Source: Cytospora piceicola | Taxonomy: Eukaryota; Ascomycota; Sordariomycetes; Diaporthales; Cytosporaceae | Length of the DNA stretch: 64,000 nt | NCBI GenBank assembly: GCA_023375675.1 | Contig: JALQBC010000027.1 | Span: 434,001 to 498,000 of the forward strand | Reading direction: 5' to 3' | The notes under the pieces: generated by a model | Told to the model about the DNA's origin: nothing | What the model saw: the letters and a program-made list of their open reading frames with translations, nothing else | The model's database searches: none | Part shown: positions 49,860-63,700 of the stretch, piece after piece | Numbering within the stretch: the first letter of the stretch is position 1 | Layout: every line of letters starts with the position of its first letter | Made by a program: the position numbers and the translations under genes

Positions 49860-50340
49860 TAGTAACGTTGATAATATTATACGGTTTTAAATTAAACTTT
49901 TATACTCGGATACCGAAGTATTCTATATTATCTTATACTCGGAGTAGAATAAGTCTAAAAAAAATATATTTATTTTTTTAGCTATCGAAAAAAGATAGGT
50001 TATAAACGTAGCTTTCGACTAGCTTAATATCGATTACCTTATAAACCTTTTCCGGCAGAAGTTAAAGAAAGGCGAAGATAATATTCGGAAGTTTTACTAT
50101 ACTTATATTATCGATACTTTAAAGAATACGACTATAAAAAACTTAACCGGTTTAACCGGCTTTTAAATCGGTATAATTAATAACCTCGTTTTCTTTTATA
50201 TACTTAAAAAACAGGCTAAAAACCGTTATCGTATAGTTTATAGCCTTTTATATATTATAAATAAAGAATAGTTATTTAGTTTATTTAAAATTATAGCTAT
50301 TTTAAAGGTAAACCGAAAGGTTAAAGGTAAGGCCGGATAA
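49860..50340 (+). pseudogene. Unidentified RIP-killed coding remnant
   Basis: The + strand frame with codons at 49981, 49984 and so on remains coherent for about 160 codons, with only TAG/TAA breaks. One stop-free run of about 50 codons includes L-N-I-D-Y-L-I-N-L-F-R-Q-K-L-K-K-G-E-D-N and Y-Y-T-Y-I-I-D-T-L-K-N. A later basic end reads K-V-N-R-K-V-K-G-K-A-G. The family is not recognised. Confidence 0.4.
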
Positions 50341-53300
50341 AGTAAATAAAGCTGCTTTTAAAGTATATATATATATAGCTTTCTTTATATTTTATTAATT
50401 AGCTAATATCGCTTATAAGAATAACTTTTATTTAAATAAGTAAAAGAGTTAAAAGAGATATTATTCGACGTTTTTATTAGTATTTTTATACTTTTCTGCT
50501 TTTTATATATATTAGTATATTATTTATAAACTATATTCCGATATAAAAGATAAGTATACTCTTTATTATAAAGAAACCCGAATTTATAATATTTAAATTT
50601 TAATAACTATATTAATACTATAAGTTCTGCTTTACTATAAATATACGCTAGTAGCTTAAAGTATCTTTAACCGACATTATTATATTAGATTTAAAGGTAA
50701 GCTTATTAGTTATTTATTATATTTCGACTTTTATAAATATTATTAAGCTATATTTCGAAAGCTTTTAAACGTTTTAATAAACGTTTACAGTTAAAGGTAT
50801 TAGCTATAACGTCGGGTATTATTAAAAAGCTAGCTTTTAGTTTAGTTTATTCGGGAAATATATAGTAATATAAAGTCGTTATATACGATAATAGTTAAAA
50901 CGCGATATATTAGTATTATAAAGAGAGACTCGATAGTATACTTTATAAAAAAATGTTTTTATAGTTATAAAACCTATAGCGTTATATATATATATAATAT
51001 TAATAAAAGGCTTATAGTAAGGCCGCCGGCTATACTTTTATCGTTATCGACTTTTTAGTATTATAATATTACGAAAAGCCTTTTTTACTAACAGTATAGC
51101 TCTTATAACCTTATATCCGGCACTTTTAAGTATTACTAGCCGGATACTAATATTATAATAAGGAATTCCTGTGGATTTTTATTAGTAGTTTATTAAAGTA
51201 CTTTTTAGCTTACCTTTTTATAGGTAATAATATTATTAAAGGTATAGACTTTAAGTTTTATACTTTAAAAAAGTATTAAAACTACTATATAAACTACTTC
51301 GAGGTTATACCTATCTATAATATTAAAAGGTTAAATAAGGTTTATAAATAATAAAAGAGTATTATCTAGCTAATATATAAGGCGAAGTAAAAGTTAAACC
51401 GGTATATTATATAACTAATAAACTTATAGGGCGTAGTAAACGATTATTCTAGTATATATATTTTTTTAATATCCGAGTAAGTAGCGATCTTTCCGGAAAA
51501 CTTAGCTTAAAGTTTTAAGCCGACGGTATATTCGAAAATAGCTATACTATATATAGTATATTATTTATTATATTAAAGATAGTATCGGTATTAATTATAT
51601 AAAGTCTTATAGAAAAAAGGATTATATTACTTTACTTTTTAAAATATAAGCTTAGTTTTCGACCGGGTAGTAACTATAAAACGGGATTTAGCTTAATAAC
51701 CTTATTAAGTATAGCTTATTTATAAGGTATAATAGTAGCTATATATACTATAACTCGCTTTATATTAACCTTAACTATCTTACTTAAGAACTATATTACG
51801 AAAACTAAAGTAAAACGAAATACTACGACTATACCTTTTTCTTTCGATAAAATAAACTACTTATTCTTTTAACGTATTTTAAGTATAAACTACCTTATCT
51901 CCTTTAAGTAAGACAGCCCGATATAAAATATATTTATAAGTAGAGACTAATATATAATAGTATATAACTTTAATAACCTTCGAGCGTATTTTAATTTAGA
52001 TTTAAGTATTAAAAAAGGCGAAAAAGATATTATAAAATCTAAAGGCCTTATAGCTATAGTAGTATATATTCTTATCTTTCGAGTATAAGCTACCGGTCTC
52101 CTTTAATTCCGGTATATCTAAGTTTAGCTCTACCGTTACTATTACTGTTAAGTCGTGTTATCTTTACCGCCCGATAGAGATTTAAGTAAGGCTTAACCGG
52201 CCGTAGCTTATCTACCTTTTTTATATTAGTATTAAGTCGTTTATTAAGGTTTTTACTTATTAAGGCTATATATTCTTTTATTATCCGGAGGTATTAAACG
52301 TTAGTCGGTTAACCGAAGTTTAAGCTTTAATAGTAAGGTAAAAGCAGTATTTAAAGGTATCGTTTAAGCTATTACTAAATAACTCGACGGCGAATAAGGT
52401 ATAGTAGGTACTAAGGTTTAGGTTTAGTTAAAAGTATATCGAGTAATAAAATTTAAAAAGGTAGGTAAAGGTATAATACAGGTATAAATAAAGAAAAGCT
52501 AAGTAAAAGTTTTCGTCGAGTATTTATATATTTTTATATATTACTTACTTTAAGCCTAGCTTTTAGTCTAATACCTTATTTATAACGTAGTTTTATATTA
52601 TATTATCCGACGGTTTTCTTCCTTCTATAATTTAACGGCTTAATTAAAGTTAGACTATAGCTTATTATAAAGGATACTTATAACCGTACCCTTTAAGATC
52701 CGATTATCGATAAATTTTAACGGAATATAAAGAAAGTCCGTTTTTATATTGTTGTAATTTTTATTATTACTACTACTACTACTCTTCTCTTTAACGTAAA
52801 CAATACGTTATCGAAACTTATACTCGAGGTTTTATCTTTTAACCTTTAAAAGGTTTATAGAAATTTTATATAGCTTTTTTAGATTACTTAAGTACTAAGA
52901 TCGTATACGCTTCTCGATATTTAATTATAGAATTTATTTAAACTTTTTTTTAAATTCTTTTCGGTAGTATTTTTTAATTACTAATAAATATATAAATTTT
53001 AGTATTATTAAAGAATATATATTTTAAGGTAAACGTATATCGTATTTTCTTATTACCTGTATTATAAGTAAAGTCGACTTCTACTATAAGTATAAGGATT
53101 TTCTTAGTTTTAACTTCGAAAGGTTATCGCGTATAATATATAAACCTATTAACTTAATACTTTCCGTTATCTGCTAATTATATAATTAACTCGAAAATAC
53201 ATTTAACGTAAAGATCGTTAACAAGTAAGACCTTTATAAGCTTCGTTTAAATAGTATTACGAATAAGTTATATAGCGTTTTTATTAAACAGTTTATAGAT

Positions 53301-55782
53301 TTTAGTTTTATACGGTAACTTTATCTCGAGCTATTCGATAATACTACTATACTAAAGGCTAAGTAGCCCGTTAATAAATCTAAGGATACGTATTTAAGTT
53401 CGAATATACCGAATAAGCTCGATTAAATTTAAAATAGCTTAGATCTTTAACTATTCTTATAGTTATAACTATTATAATACGTTCTATATCTGCTTTTAAT
53501 TAATAATAAAGCCTATTATATAGAAAGATAGTATATATTTTAGTAAGCTATATTTATTTATAAAAAATAATAATATAAAGATAAAATTATAAAGGCAGGG
53601 TATAGCTACGAATAATTTACTAAGGTAGTTAGCGCTTTTTATTTACTTACTACTTAATATATCGTTTAGTATATTGTCGGTTTCGGTATCTGCTATAAAT
53701 AGTAGTTTAAAGAGGTTTTAATACTCTTTAAGTCTTAATAGAAAGATAACCTTATCGGCCTTACCTTTAGTTTCCTTTAAAACAGCCTTAAGCCTACCTT
53801 ACTAAAGCTAGCTAAAAAAGGTAAAAAAGCTAACTATACCTGTATAAGCCGCTTTATAAAGGCGTTTAAAGTTATTTTAGCTGTAATCTTTAGCTAACGA
53901 AAGCCTTTTTTATTAGTATAGGCTAGTGCTATTAAATAATATAGTAGCTACTATAGTCTTTAATTAATAATTAAGCTATAAGTAACTTAAGAAGATACTA
54001 AATTATCGTCGTTATTACTATTATAATTATCGTTATTATTATAAATATACGACGTTATAGTAAGTTATAACCTAATTCGAAAGGTTATAACTTGACGTTA
54101 AAAGGTTATAACTCGACGTTAATATATCTGCCTAAGTACCGGTATTATATTTACCCGACGTAGTACTAGTAGGCGTATAAGCCTTTTAAGACCTAAAGCT
54201 TCGGGTTTAAGCTATTAAGATCTCGGGGAAACTATAGATTTTAGTAGATCTTATAAATCTTACAGATCTTAATAAAAAACGCGAAAACACCTGTAAAGCT
54301 GCTTACGACTTAACCGTTATTATAAAGCTTTATTCGAGCTTTCGTATAATAAGCTATATACTAAACGTTATCCGGAAAATTTACTATTACTATTTTAAGT
54401 TTTAAAAGCTATTATAAATATTCTTTTTTCGAAAGAAGTTTTTTAATACGGCTAACCGAAGTTAAATATAGTAGCTAGACGAATATAAGGTTTATATATC
54501 TAATATTAAACCTGTTGTAAATATAAAGGTATTAGTAAATAAATAAGAGTTTTTTATAGACTTATATTTTATAAGTAACTTATAGGTTTTTAAGCTTATT
54601 TATTTAACTTTAAAGGTTCTTTATTATTAATAATATCTTGTTTAAATCTATATTTTTATTTTTATTTTTATCTTTTAAGTTTATAACCTCCTTTTTTTTT
54701 TTATAACTATTATTCGAAATTTTGGTAAAGGAACAGAAACTAAAAAGCTCGATAGTAGTAATAGTAACGGCGGTACGCCTTTTCTTAGCCTTTTTTAACG
54801 CTTTCTTTTCTATACCGAACTTATTATCTGTTATAACTATATACTGCTTAATACGGTTTTTTATTAAAAGCTAAAAAAGAACGGCGGCTATAAAAGTACG
54901 TTTATAAGACGTTATTTTATTATTATAAAAGTAAGACAGGTAACTTTTATAAAATATATCCTTTTAAGTACTCTTTTTAATAAGCGCTTACCTATAAGTC
55001 GTTTAAATACTATTTCCGGTAACGTAGTTATTATAAAAGATCTTATATTCTTATTAGCTATTAGTTACTTAGGTTTTTAGTTACTTAAGTATAAGGAAAG
55101 ACTAACTAAGCGAGAATACTTATAGCTTAAGCTAACGCGGCTTTAACGTTTTAGTTCTACCGGTTTAAAACGTTTTTTAACTTAAACTTTTACTTAACCT
55201 TTTTCTTCTTTTTACCTTTACCTTTATTTATTATATTTAATATTAAAATACTTTTTTTTATAAGAAGCCCGGCTAAATACTCGATCTTTAAATTTATAAA
55301 GTAAAAGAGGAAGGCGGTAACGACTTCGAAATATATTTTTAAAATAGTCTTTTAAATAATTATTAAATCGGCGTAAGCTTTATATTATAATATCTAAGTA
55401 TAGCTAATAACTTATAAGGTAGTAGTAGTAAAAGAGTAAAAAAAAATAAGGCGGAAAAAGAAGGGAAATTATAAATATTACGTTTACTTATATATAATAT
55501 TTTAAAATTAAATATTTTAAAGGTCGGTATTAAGTACTTTCGTAAACTTAATTTCTATTAAGTTAAAGTAGTCTTATAAGTAATAGCTGTTAATAACGTT
55601 ATTATAGCTATTATTTTTATTTATATAATAGCCTTATATATATAGGCTGTTTTAGTATAAATTATATAAAGTATAGATATAAAAGTAACTAATTAATTTA
55701 TATAAGGTATTAAGGCTTAACCTCTTTTATAGTCTTTAAGTACTTTTTTTAAAATAGGTTAGATAAGTTAAGCTTAATATAT

Positions 55783-55930
55783 TTTATAGTTATTATATTT
55801 AGCCTTATACTGTCTGCTATACCTTACTTAGTTTATAGTTATCGTATTTAGCTTTTTACTACCTGCTATACTTTACTTCGTTTATAGTTATTATATTTAG
55901 CCTTTTACTACCTGCTATACTTTACTTTAA
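55783..55930. repeat. 49-bp tandem repeat, three copies
   Basis: TTTATAGTTAT(T/C)(A/G)TATTTAG starts at 55783, 55832 and 55881, each followed by a TACTG/CTACCTGCTATAC-like segment and TTTACTT. Confidence 0.8.
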
Positions 55931-57013
55931 GTAACTTAGCTTAACCTATTAAACTTATACAGTAAAGTTAATCTTTAATATATATAAAAAGATTTATACT
56001 TTATATAAGAAATATATTTTAGTTATACTTGCCGTTACTTTAGCGAAAAAAGACTTTTTTATAGTATAACTTAATTAAGCTCGGATATATATATAGCTAG
56101 ATATTATAAGTATAAATAATAAGCTTTTTAGTTTCTTTAAGCTAGTTATCGGGGTTATAAAGCTACTTATAAAATACTGTTATAATTTCTTTAAGTTTAT
56201 CTTAACCGTTACTTAAGTAAATAAGCTTACTATTATACGTAATAATACCGAGATAACTATAAGCTCGGTAGCTATATAAAAACTTTTTTTACTTTATATT
56301 AAACTTTATATATAAAAAAGCCGGTATTTCGTAATCTTTTATTATACTGTAGTTATTCGGCTATAAAAAAAATATCTTAAATATTACGATTATCTTTTTT
56401 AGGTTTAGTAAACCTTTTAAGTAGCCGGCTTACTTTATTACCGGCGAAATATATTATAGAGCAATCTACTCGATTACTTTTATATTCTTAACTATTAGCC
56501 GATTATAGTTTATAAACAGATTAACTAAAATAATATCCTTTTTAGTTAACTAAAACAGGTTAACTTTTAATATTAAATAGAGTTAATTTATATAAAAGTA
56601 TCTCGCTTAATACCGATATACTTTATTCTGTTTAGCTTATAAACGTAAACTTATCGTTTCCTTTATTTTAGCTTAATACTTAGTTTATAAATATAAATAT
56701 ATCGTTTTCTTTATCTTAGCTTATAAATATTTATATATTATCTTATCTTACTTAATTTATAGATATAAACGTTTTATCTTTTTTAGCTTAGCTTATAGAT
56801 ATTTATACCTTATCTTATTCTGTCGAGTTTATAAACGTAAACGCCTTATCTTTTTTAGTAACGTTTATAAATATTAATACCGTCGACGGTATATAAGGTT
56901 TTATTATATCTATATAAAGTGTTTATAAGTATTTGTTTATTTATATAATAGTTAATAAAGTAAACCTACGTTTTAGTTATAAGTCGAGAAACCTATTAAA
57001 GATAAATATATTA

Positions 57014-57383
57014 ATAATCTCTCTATAAACCTCTTTTAGAATAAAAGAAAATATAAAAGGCTAAGTAAAAGCTATAATCTTTTTATAAAGCTCTTTTAAA
57101 ATAAAAGAAAGTGTAAAAGGTTAAGTAAGAGCTATAATTTCTTTATAAAGCTCTTTTAAAATAAAAGAAAGTATAAAGGGCTAAGTAAAAGCTATAATAT
57201 CTTTATAAAGCTCTTTTAAAATAAAAGAAAGTATAAAAGGCTAAGTAAAAGCTATAATTTCTTTATAGAGCTCCTTTAGAATAAAAGAAAGTATAAAGGG
57301 TTAAGTAAGAGCTATAATCTTTTTATAAAGCTTTTCTAAAATAAAAGAAAGTATAGAAGGCTAAGTAAAAGCTATAATCTCTT
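57014..57383. repeat. 60-bp tandem repeat, about six copies
   Basis: A unit made of CTTTATAAAGCTCTTTTAAA, ATAAAAGAAAGTATAAA and GGCTAAGTAAAAGCTATAAT repeats with an exact 60-bp period from about 57014 to 57383. Copies differ mainly at C/T and A/G positions. GAGCTCTTTTA is a common anchor. Confidence 0.9.
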
Positions 57384-59939
57384 CGTCTTAAAGGAAAAAA
57401 TAGATACGTTTAGGTAAATAGAGTTCTATTTAATAAAAACTAAGAACTTTACGCCTTTTAATAAATATTTAAAAGCTAAAGGAGTTTAATGTTATAAACG
57501 AATTTACCTGTAGTAGCCTATATTATAATATTTTAAATACCGAATAAAAGCGGCGATACTTTTAAAAAGCCGAGCTTTTATTTTTTAAATAGTAGCTTTA
57601 CTATAAAATATTTAGTAATAAGTTAGTATTATATAAGGCTTACCTACTTCGGATACTTATAAATAGCTTTTAAAGGCTTAAGTTTAATTATTATTTTAAA
57701 GCGACTAAAAAGCTTTTTTTAGGTAAGTAAATTGTTTAGTAATATTTTAGTAAAGCTTTTTTTAGTATAACTACTTTAGACTATAAAGAAAAGCTTAGCT
57801 GTTATAATATTTTAAGCCTTAAGTATTTTTTATAATTATTTTATCGTTACTTTATTTATTAGTAATTTAATAAGACTAGTATATTAAAAGACTAACCTCG
57901 AGCTTAGTAGCTATAAAGATAGTCGAAGGGTATAAATATTATAGATTATTAAGCTAAAGTTTAATATAGAGTACCGGTAGAGTACGGCTATATTAGCTTA
58001 TTTTTCGTTTTAGTCTATATACTTCTTTATAAAGCCTATAAAGGTTTTAGCTAAGGTTAACGTTATAAGTATTTAATATAAGGTAATAAGTAAATTTATC
58101 TTTTATAATTAACTAAAAGTAGTTTAGCTTAAAAAGGCGTAATAAAGAGTTTTTATAAGTATACTTCGAACCCGAAGCTTTTTAAAGGTAGATAGCCGGC
58201 TTAAAACAGGCTTACCGTTTATTACTTCGAGCGGACCGGACTAAATAAAAGGTTTACTTTATTATTAAGATTAGGCTAAATCGATTTAATCGAAGTAACT
58301 TAAGAAACTTCGTTTTTAACTTAATATAGCTTAAAAAAGGCTGTATTTTTTCTATCGATTAGTTAAAATGTTTTCGGAAATAATAGCCTTATTTAAATTC
58401 GGTAATATAACTAAAACTTTATAATAATTAAACCTATTTACCCGATTCCCTTTATTTTAAGCTATATAATAATACTGCTATATATTTTATATGATTTTCT
58501 TTATTAGGTTAAATGTATTATAAAGTTAGTCGTTTAGTATATATATTAGTAGTACTACCTATATAAAGCTTAAGTTTATTACTATATTCTTTACTTTAAA
58601 AGGCGTTTATTATAGGCTATAAGCCGGCTTATTTAATTTAAATTGTTTTATATTATAAAATACTAAAATATATACTTTATATAATATTTTTTAGTAAATT
58701 AAAGGTATTATAAAGTTAGCTATTTAAAAGGACTTAATCTCGTTAATTAGTATATACTTATAGAATTTTTCTATACCGGAAGTAAGTAAATATAATAATA
58801 ACGGTATATATTCGGTAACTAATAGTATAACTAAATAGTATATATATTTTATAAAAAAGACCGGGCTTTAAGTTATTTAAGTATATTTCGGTATTATTTA
58901 CTTTAATTATCTTTTTTTTTAATAAATAAAAAGGTTTTTAAATAGCTGTTTTATTTTTAATATTATAGCGATAGATATTATTACTACCGATAATTTTCTT
59001 AGTTTAGTAATTTAGTTTTTTCAGAGATATCTTTTTTATTACGATCCTTCCGAGTCGGCTTACTTTATACTATAAAAACTAAAGCTTATATAAAGCTTAA
59101 AGGTACCGAGACCTTTCCTTATACTATCGAATCGACTAAGTTATATATACTTTATAGCTCTTTTAACGTTTATATTATTTTAACCTTTTCGAGGTAAAGG
59201 TTTTTCTATATCTGTTTTTTAATACTTTAATATATTGTTAAAGGTACGAAAAAAATTAACTATCGAAGTGTTTTATATATCTTTTTAAACGTATCTTTTA
59301 ATATATTATCTTTATTAGCTTAAAACTCTTTTACCGCTGTTATTATATTATCGAAAAAAGGTTTATATCCGATTTTACTTTATTTATACTATTAATAGGC
59401 TTATTTTATTAAATATTATTAATATACTTTAACGTAGTTAAAGTAGAATAATATACCGGCGTTTAAACGCGTTATAACCGCGATATACTTATACTTATAA
59501 TCGTTTTAGCTATATAAGAAATACTTAAAGTAAGGTATAGTATTAGATAAGTATCGGGTAAATAGGTTAAACTGTTTAAATAAGAAATTATCGGTATTTA
59601 AACTTATTATTATAGTATTCTTTTTAATACTACCGGTATACTTTAGTAGGTAGTTAAAAGTTAAAAGCTATATTTATAGCTATATAAAAGTTACTTCGAA
59701 GGCTTTATTATTAACGGTAAAGCTAGCCGATAAGTCTGTAATTTATAAAGGAACTTATTCTGTATTAATATAAGGCGATTATAGTAAGAAAAAGAGTAGT
59801 AGAAATATATATTAAAGTAAACGGCTATACCTTTACGGATATTACTTTAAGAGTTTAATATAGTATTAGTAGCGGTTAGTATAGTAATAGCTTTTATAAT
59901 ATAGTTAATATAGAAAATCTACCGGTTAACGTTTAAATA

Positions 59940-60240
59940 AACGCGAGGCTAAAGAAAAGAGGTAACGGTATATCGTATAGTACTTACTATTTCGAAATAA
60001 AAAGATAGAAGAACGGTTTATCGATAAGTAGTACTTAATGTTTCGCGGTAAACGTTATACCCGGGGGGTATAAGGGCGATATACTGCGCGGCGTCTATTA
60101 TTTCGATATAAAGGAATAAAAAGAAGGCTTACCGGCAGATAGTATTTATTATTTCGGTATAAAGGAATAAAAAGAAGGCTTACTAGTAGGTAGTATTTAC
60201 TATTTCGAGGTAAAGGAATAAAAGAACGGCTTACTAATAG
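59940..60240. repeat. 51-bp tandem repeat, five copies
   Basis: The TATTTCG anchor recurs with TTTCG at 59990, 60041, 60101, 60152 and 60203. The spacing is 51 bp except for one 60-bp step caused by an extra GC-rich piece (CCCGGGGGGTATAAGGGCG region). Units carry AAAGGAATAAAAAGAAGGCT. Confidence 0.85.
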
Positions 60241-60722
60241 GCGTATTAAACTTTAAAGGGCGTAGTAAAAGGTTAGCGTCGAGGAGGTAGTATAGTATAG
60301 TTAATAACGACGACGATATAAACGTTCGAACTAAAATAGCTAGTAGTTTTATATAATTATTATCGCCGGTCGGTTAACTAGGTAAATCTATTATAAGTTA
60401 ATATTAAAAAACTTTCGAGATATATTAGCTAATATATTCGGGGTTTTTTATATATTTATCGATAGTTATTAGTTAATAAAAAGGCCGGTAAAGTAAAACC
60501 GTATTATATTTATTTTAAAGGTATATAAACTTAATTATTTACTTACTTAAGTAAATACTTAAGCTTTTTATATATAAATTTACTTTAACCTTAACCTTTA
60601 CTTCGACCTCGACCTTAACCTTTTTTCTTACCTTTACTTTTACCTTTACTTTTACTTTTACTTTTAAACTTTAACTAACTTTATATCTTTTTAATTAGTC
60701 GGTTATATATATATAATAACCT

Positions 60723-63700
60723 ATAAACAAGCTTTAATTTTTTCGTTATAACTACTTAGCCGTTTTTAAACCTATCTGGTTTTTATACTTTTTAATAGCT
60801 TTTAAATTTAAACTAACGTGTTTTTATATTTCGAGTATAATATACCTTTAACCTGTTTTACCTTAACAGCTTTTATATTACTACCGACTACCTTTTAGTT
60901 AGGTATAAGCTTTTACTTCCTTTTTTACCTACTAAATATATATTATAATTATAAAACCTTTTATAAACTATAAGTACCCGTTTAAGCTATTAATATTTCG
61001 TAATAAAAATATATTATAGTCTGTTATTTAAATAAATACCTTTAATAAATTACCGACCTTTATATTTACTTAGTTTATAATAAAGTTGTATAATAGTTTT
61101 ATTACGTTAATAAGCGAAGTATTTTTATCGTCTGTCGTTTCTTTTTTTAATATTATAAAACGCCTATATATAATAAGTTTAAACTTAAGTTAGCTACTTA
61201 TAAAGAAATAGCGAAAGTAAAATATATAGTTTAATTTCGATTAAATTACTTTTATATATATTATCGGTTAAAAGATATCGATTATAGCCTTAAATATCTT
61301 TATTAAGCTTAGCTTAACCGGCGGTAAACTATACTATACTTATTACTACTAATATAATAAGCTTTATAAGTAGTTTTAAAAAACTACCGATATTTTTTAA
61401 AATATAGCTATAGATATTATTTTATTTAAACCGGAAAATAGTAATAACTATTATACCTATTATATTTATAACAGGTAGTTTTTTATTAGCTTATTAAAGA
61501 TAATTAAGAATAGCTTTATTATAATACCCTTTAATAACGATATCGGCTACTTTCTCGAGATATAGCCTTACTTTAATAAGCTATTAAGCTTACCGCTATA
61601 TATTACGATTTTTATTAAGAACGTTACTATAAAAAAGGCCGAAGATAAAATCGAACCCGACTTTAGTTATATACTGCGCTAGTTTAAAAACGGCTTTTTC
61701 TTTATTACTTTTTCGTTGTTTTATAATATAAACGTTATTTAAAATAATACTTTTAATACCTTTACGGTATTTTTATTTTTTAACTATAGCTATAATCTCG
61801 AACTTTAATACTACTATAATTAGCTAACGGCCGTAACGTTATACGTTATACTCTTAATTATAAACGTTATTATAAAGGAGACTAAGGCTAATAAGTCCGA
61901 GGTTAGCTATTTATAACGTTTACTCGAGTACGGTTTTTTTTTTAGTACCTTATAGCCGCTTATAGATATAAGCGTTATTTAAAGCGAATCTGTTATAGTA
62001 AGATAAAAAAACAATACTTTTATTATTACTTCCGATATTAGTTATTAGTTAGATACTACCGACAGCTTTATTAATAGTAACTTAAATTTAAGTATTACTA
62101 TTATTAAAAGTAATAAAATCGTTATTATTAAAGAAGAGAAGTATACCTTCGATATTATCGATTAGCCTGATATTACCGCCGGCCTTTTTTATAATACTTT
62201 ATATCTGCTTATTTCTATAAGTATTATTAAAGATAATATTATTATAATAAGAAAAGATAAAGGTATTTTTAATATTCTTTACTAGCCGGACGGCTTTACC
62301 GGCTTTATAATTAATACCTTATATACCTTTATTAACTTAACTGTTAACGAAAACGATATTAATAAGTAGCCGGATATCGATACCGGCCTCGATAAATTTA
62401 CCTTAAGATTAATCGTTTAGGTATACCGATTCTTTTAAGTAGCCGAACGCTTTAATAATAAATATATTATCGAGGGTATTACACGACCTATTTATATATA
62501 CTAACTATATATAACGTATAGTCTTTTATTATCGCTTATTAAAACCGGGATTAATAGCGTTTTAATAAGCTAAAGCGTCGGGTTCGGGAAAACTATACTA
62601 GTACTTTTATACTTTTACGTCCGGGTTAAACTTATTAATTTTTAAGACTATATTTAAAAAAAGTAAAGAAACTATAAAATAACCGGCCGGTAATACCTCT
62701 TTTTATAAAATTAAGTATACGGTACTTAGTATCTATTTTAATATAAGTATATAGTTAAATACCTATATATTATATTTTCTGACTTTTATATTATTTATTT
62801 AACTTACTTTATAAACTCGCTTATATTAATCGTTATCTCTCTTAGCTTATTATATAACTAGTTAAGTAAAAAGTATAGTATATATACAGACGAATAAGAT
62901 ACGGAAAAGACTATTAAGTTTATAGATTTTTATTTATACGTTTTAAAGTTAAAAGACGATATAAGTATAACTATAAGGCCGGAACGTTTAAAAATAGTTA
63001 TCGATAATATATTCGGTAAGGTTATTAAGGTTAATATAAATAAAGAGGACGAGAATAAGGAAATAAAGTTATTTATTAAAAGCGGTAAAGGTAAGGTTAT
63101 AAACGTTTTTCTAATAAGCTTAAAATCGGTTATCCGGCTATAAAGTAAATACTTTAAAGTAAAAGACATTAGAACTATATACTTTACCGTAAGTATAATT
63201 ATTATAAATAAGTATTATTAGTATAAGGGCGTTATAAAGGGTTTTAAGATAATTTTATTTACGACTTTACGTTAAATTAACGGTATAACGTACTATTTTA
63301 TTACGCTTTTTACGTTTTATAGAACTATTTTCGAAGAAGGCTTATTTATATAGTAGGCTTCGATCGAGTATTTCGATAAATAGTAGGCTAAGTTCGAGTT
63401 AATACGAAAGCTATAGTATTAACTCGGTAGCGATAGGTTTTTTATAACGGTAGCTAGGTTTTTAAAAACTTAACGGCTATACCTTTTTTCTATATACCTT
63501 ATTACCGACTAGCGAAAAACGCTTATAAAAATTAAACCGTATACCTACTTAATTATTAACTTCTTTAAGCCTTTAATATAAAGCTTTTAGCTTAACTAAC
63601 TTTACTATAGTAAAACGATTAACGCTCTTTTATTATATTAAAAAAACTATAAGTAACTCGACTTTATTATAGAAAATAATACAACTATTATATTTAAGTC

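Noticed and set aside
62930..63169. 79-codon hydrophobic frame on the - strand that looks like a membrane protein
   Set aside because: The + strand frame here is continuous with the P-loop frame upstream and has a charged coding-like composition; the hydrophobic version is its complement.
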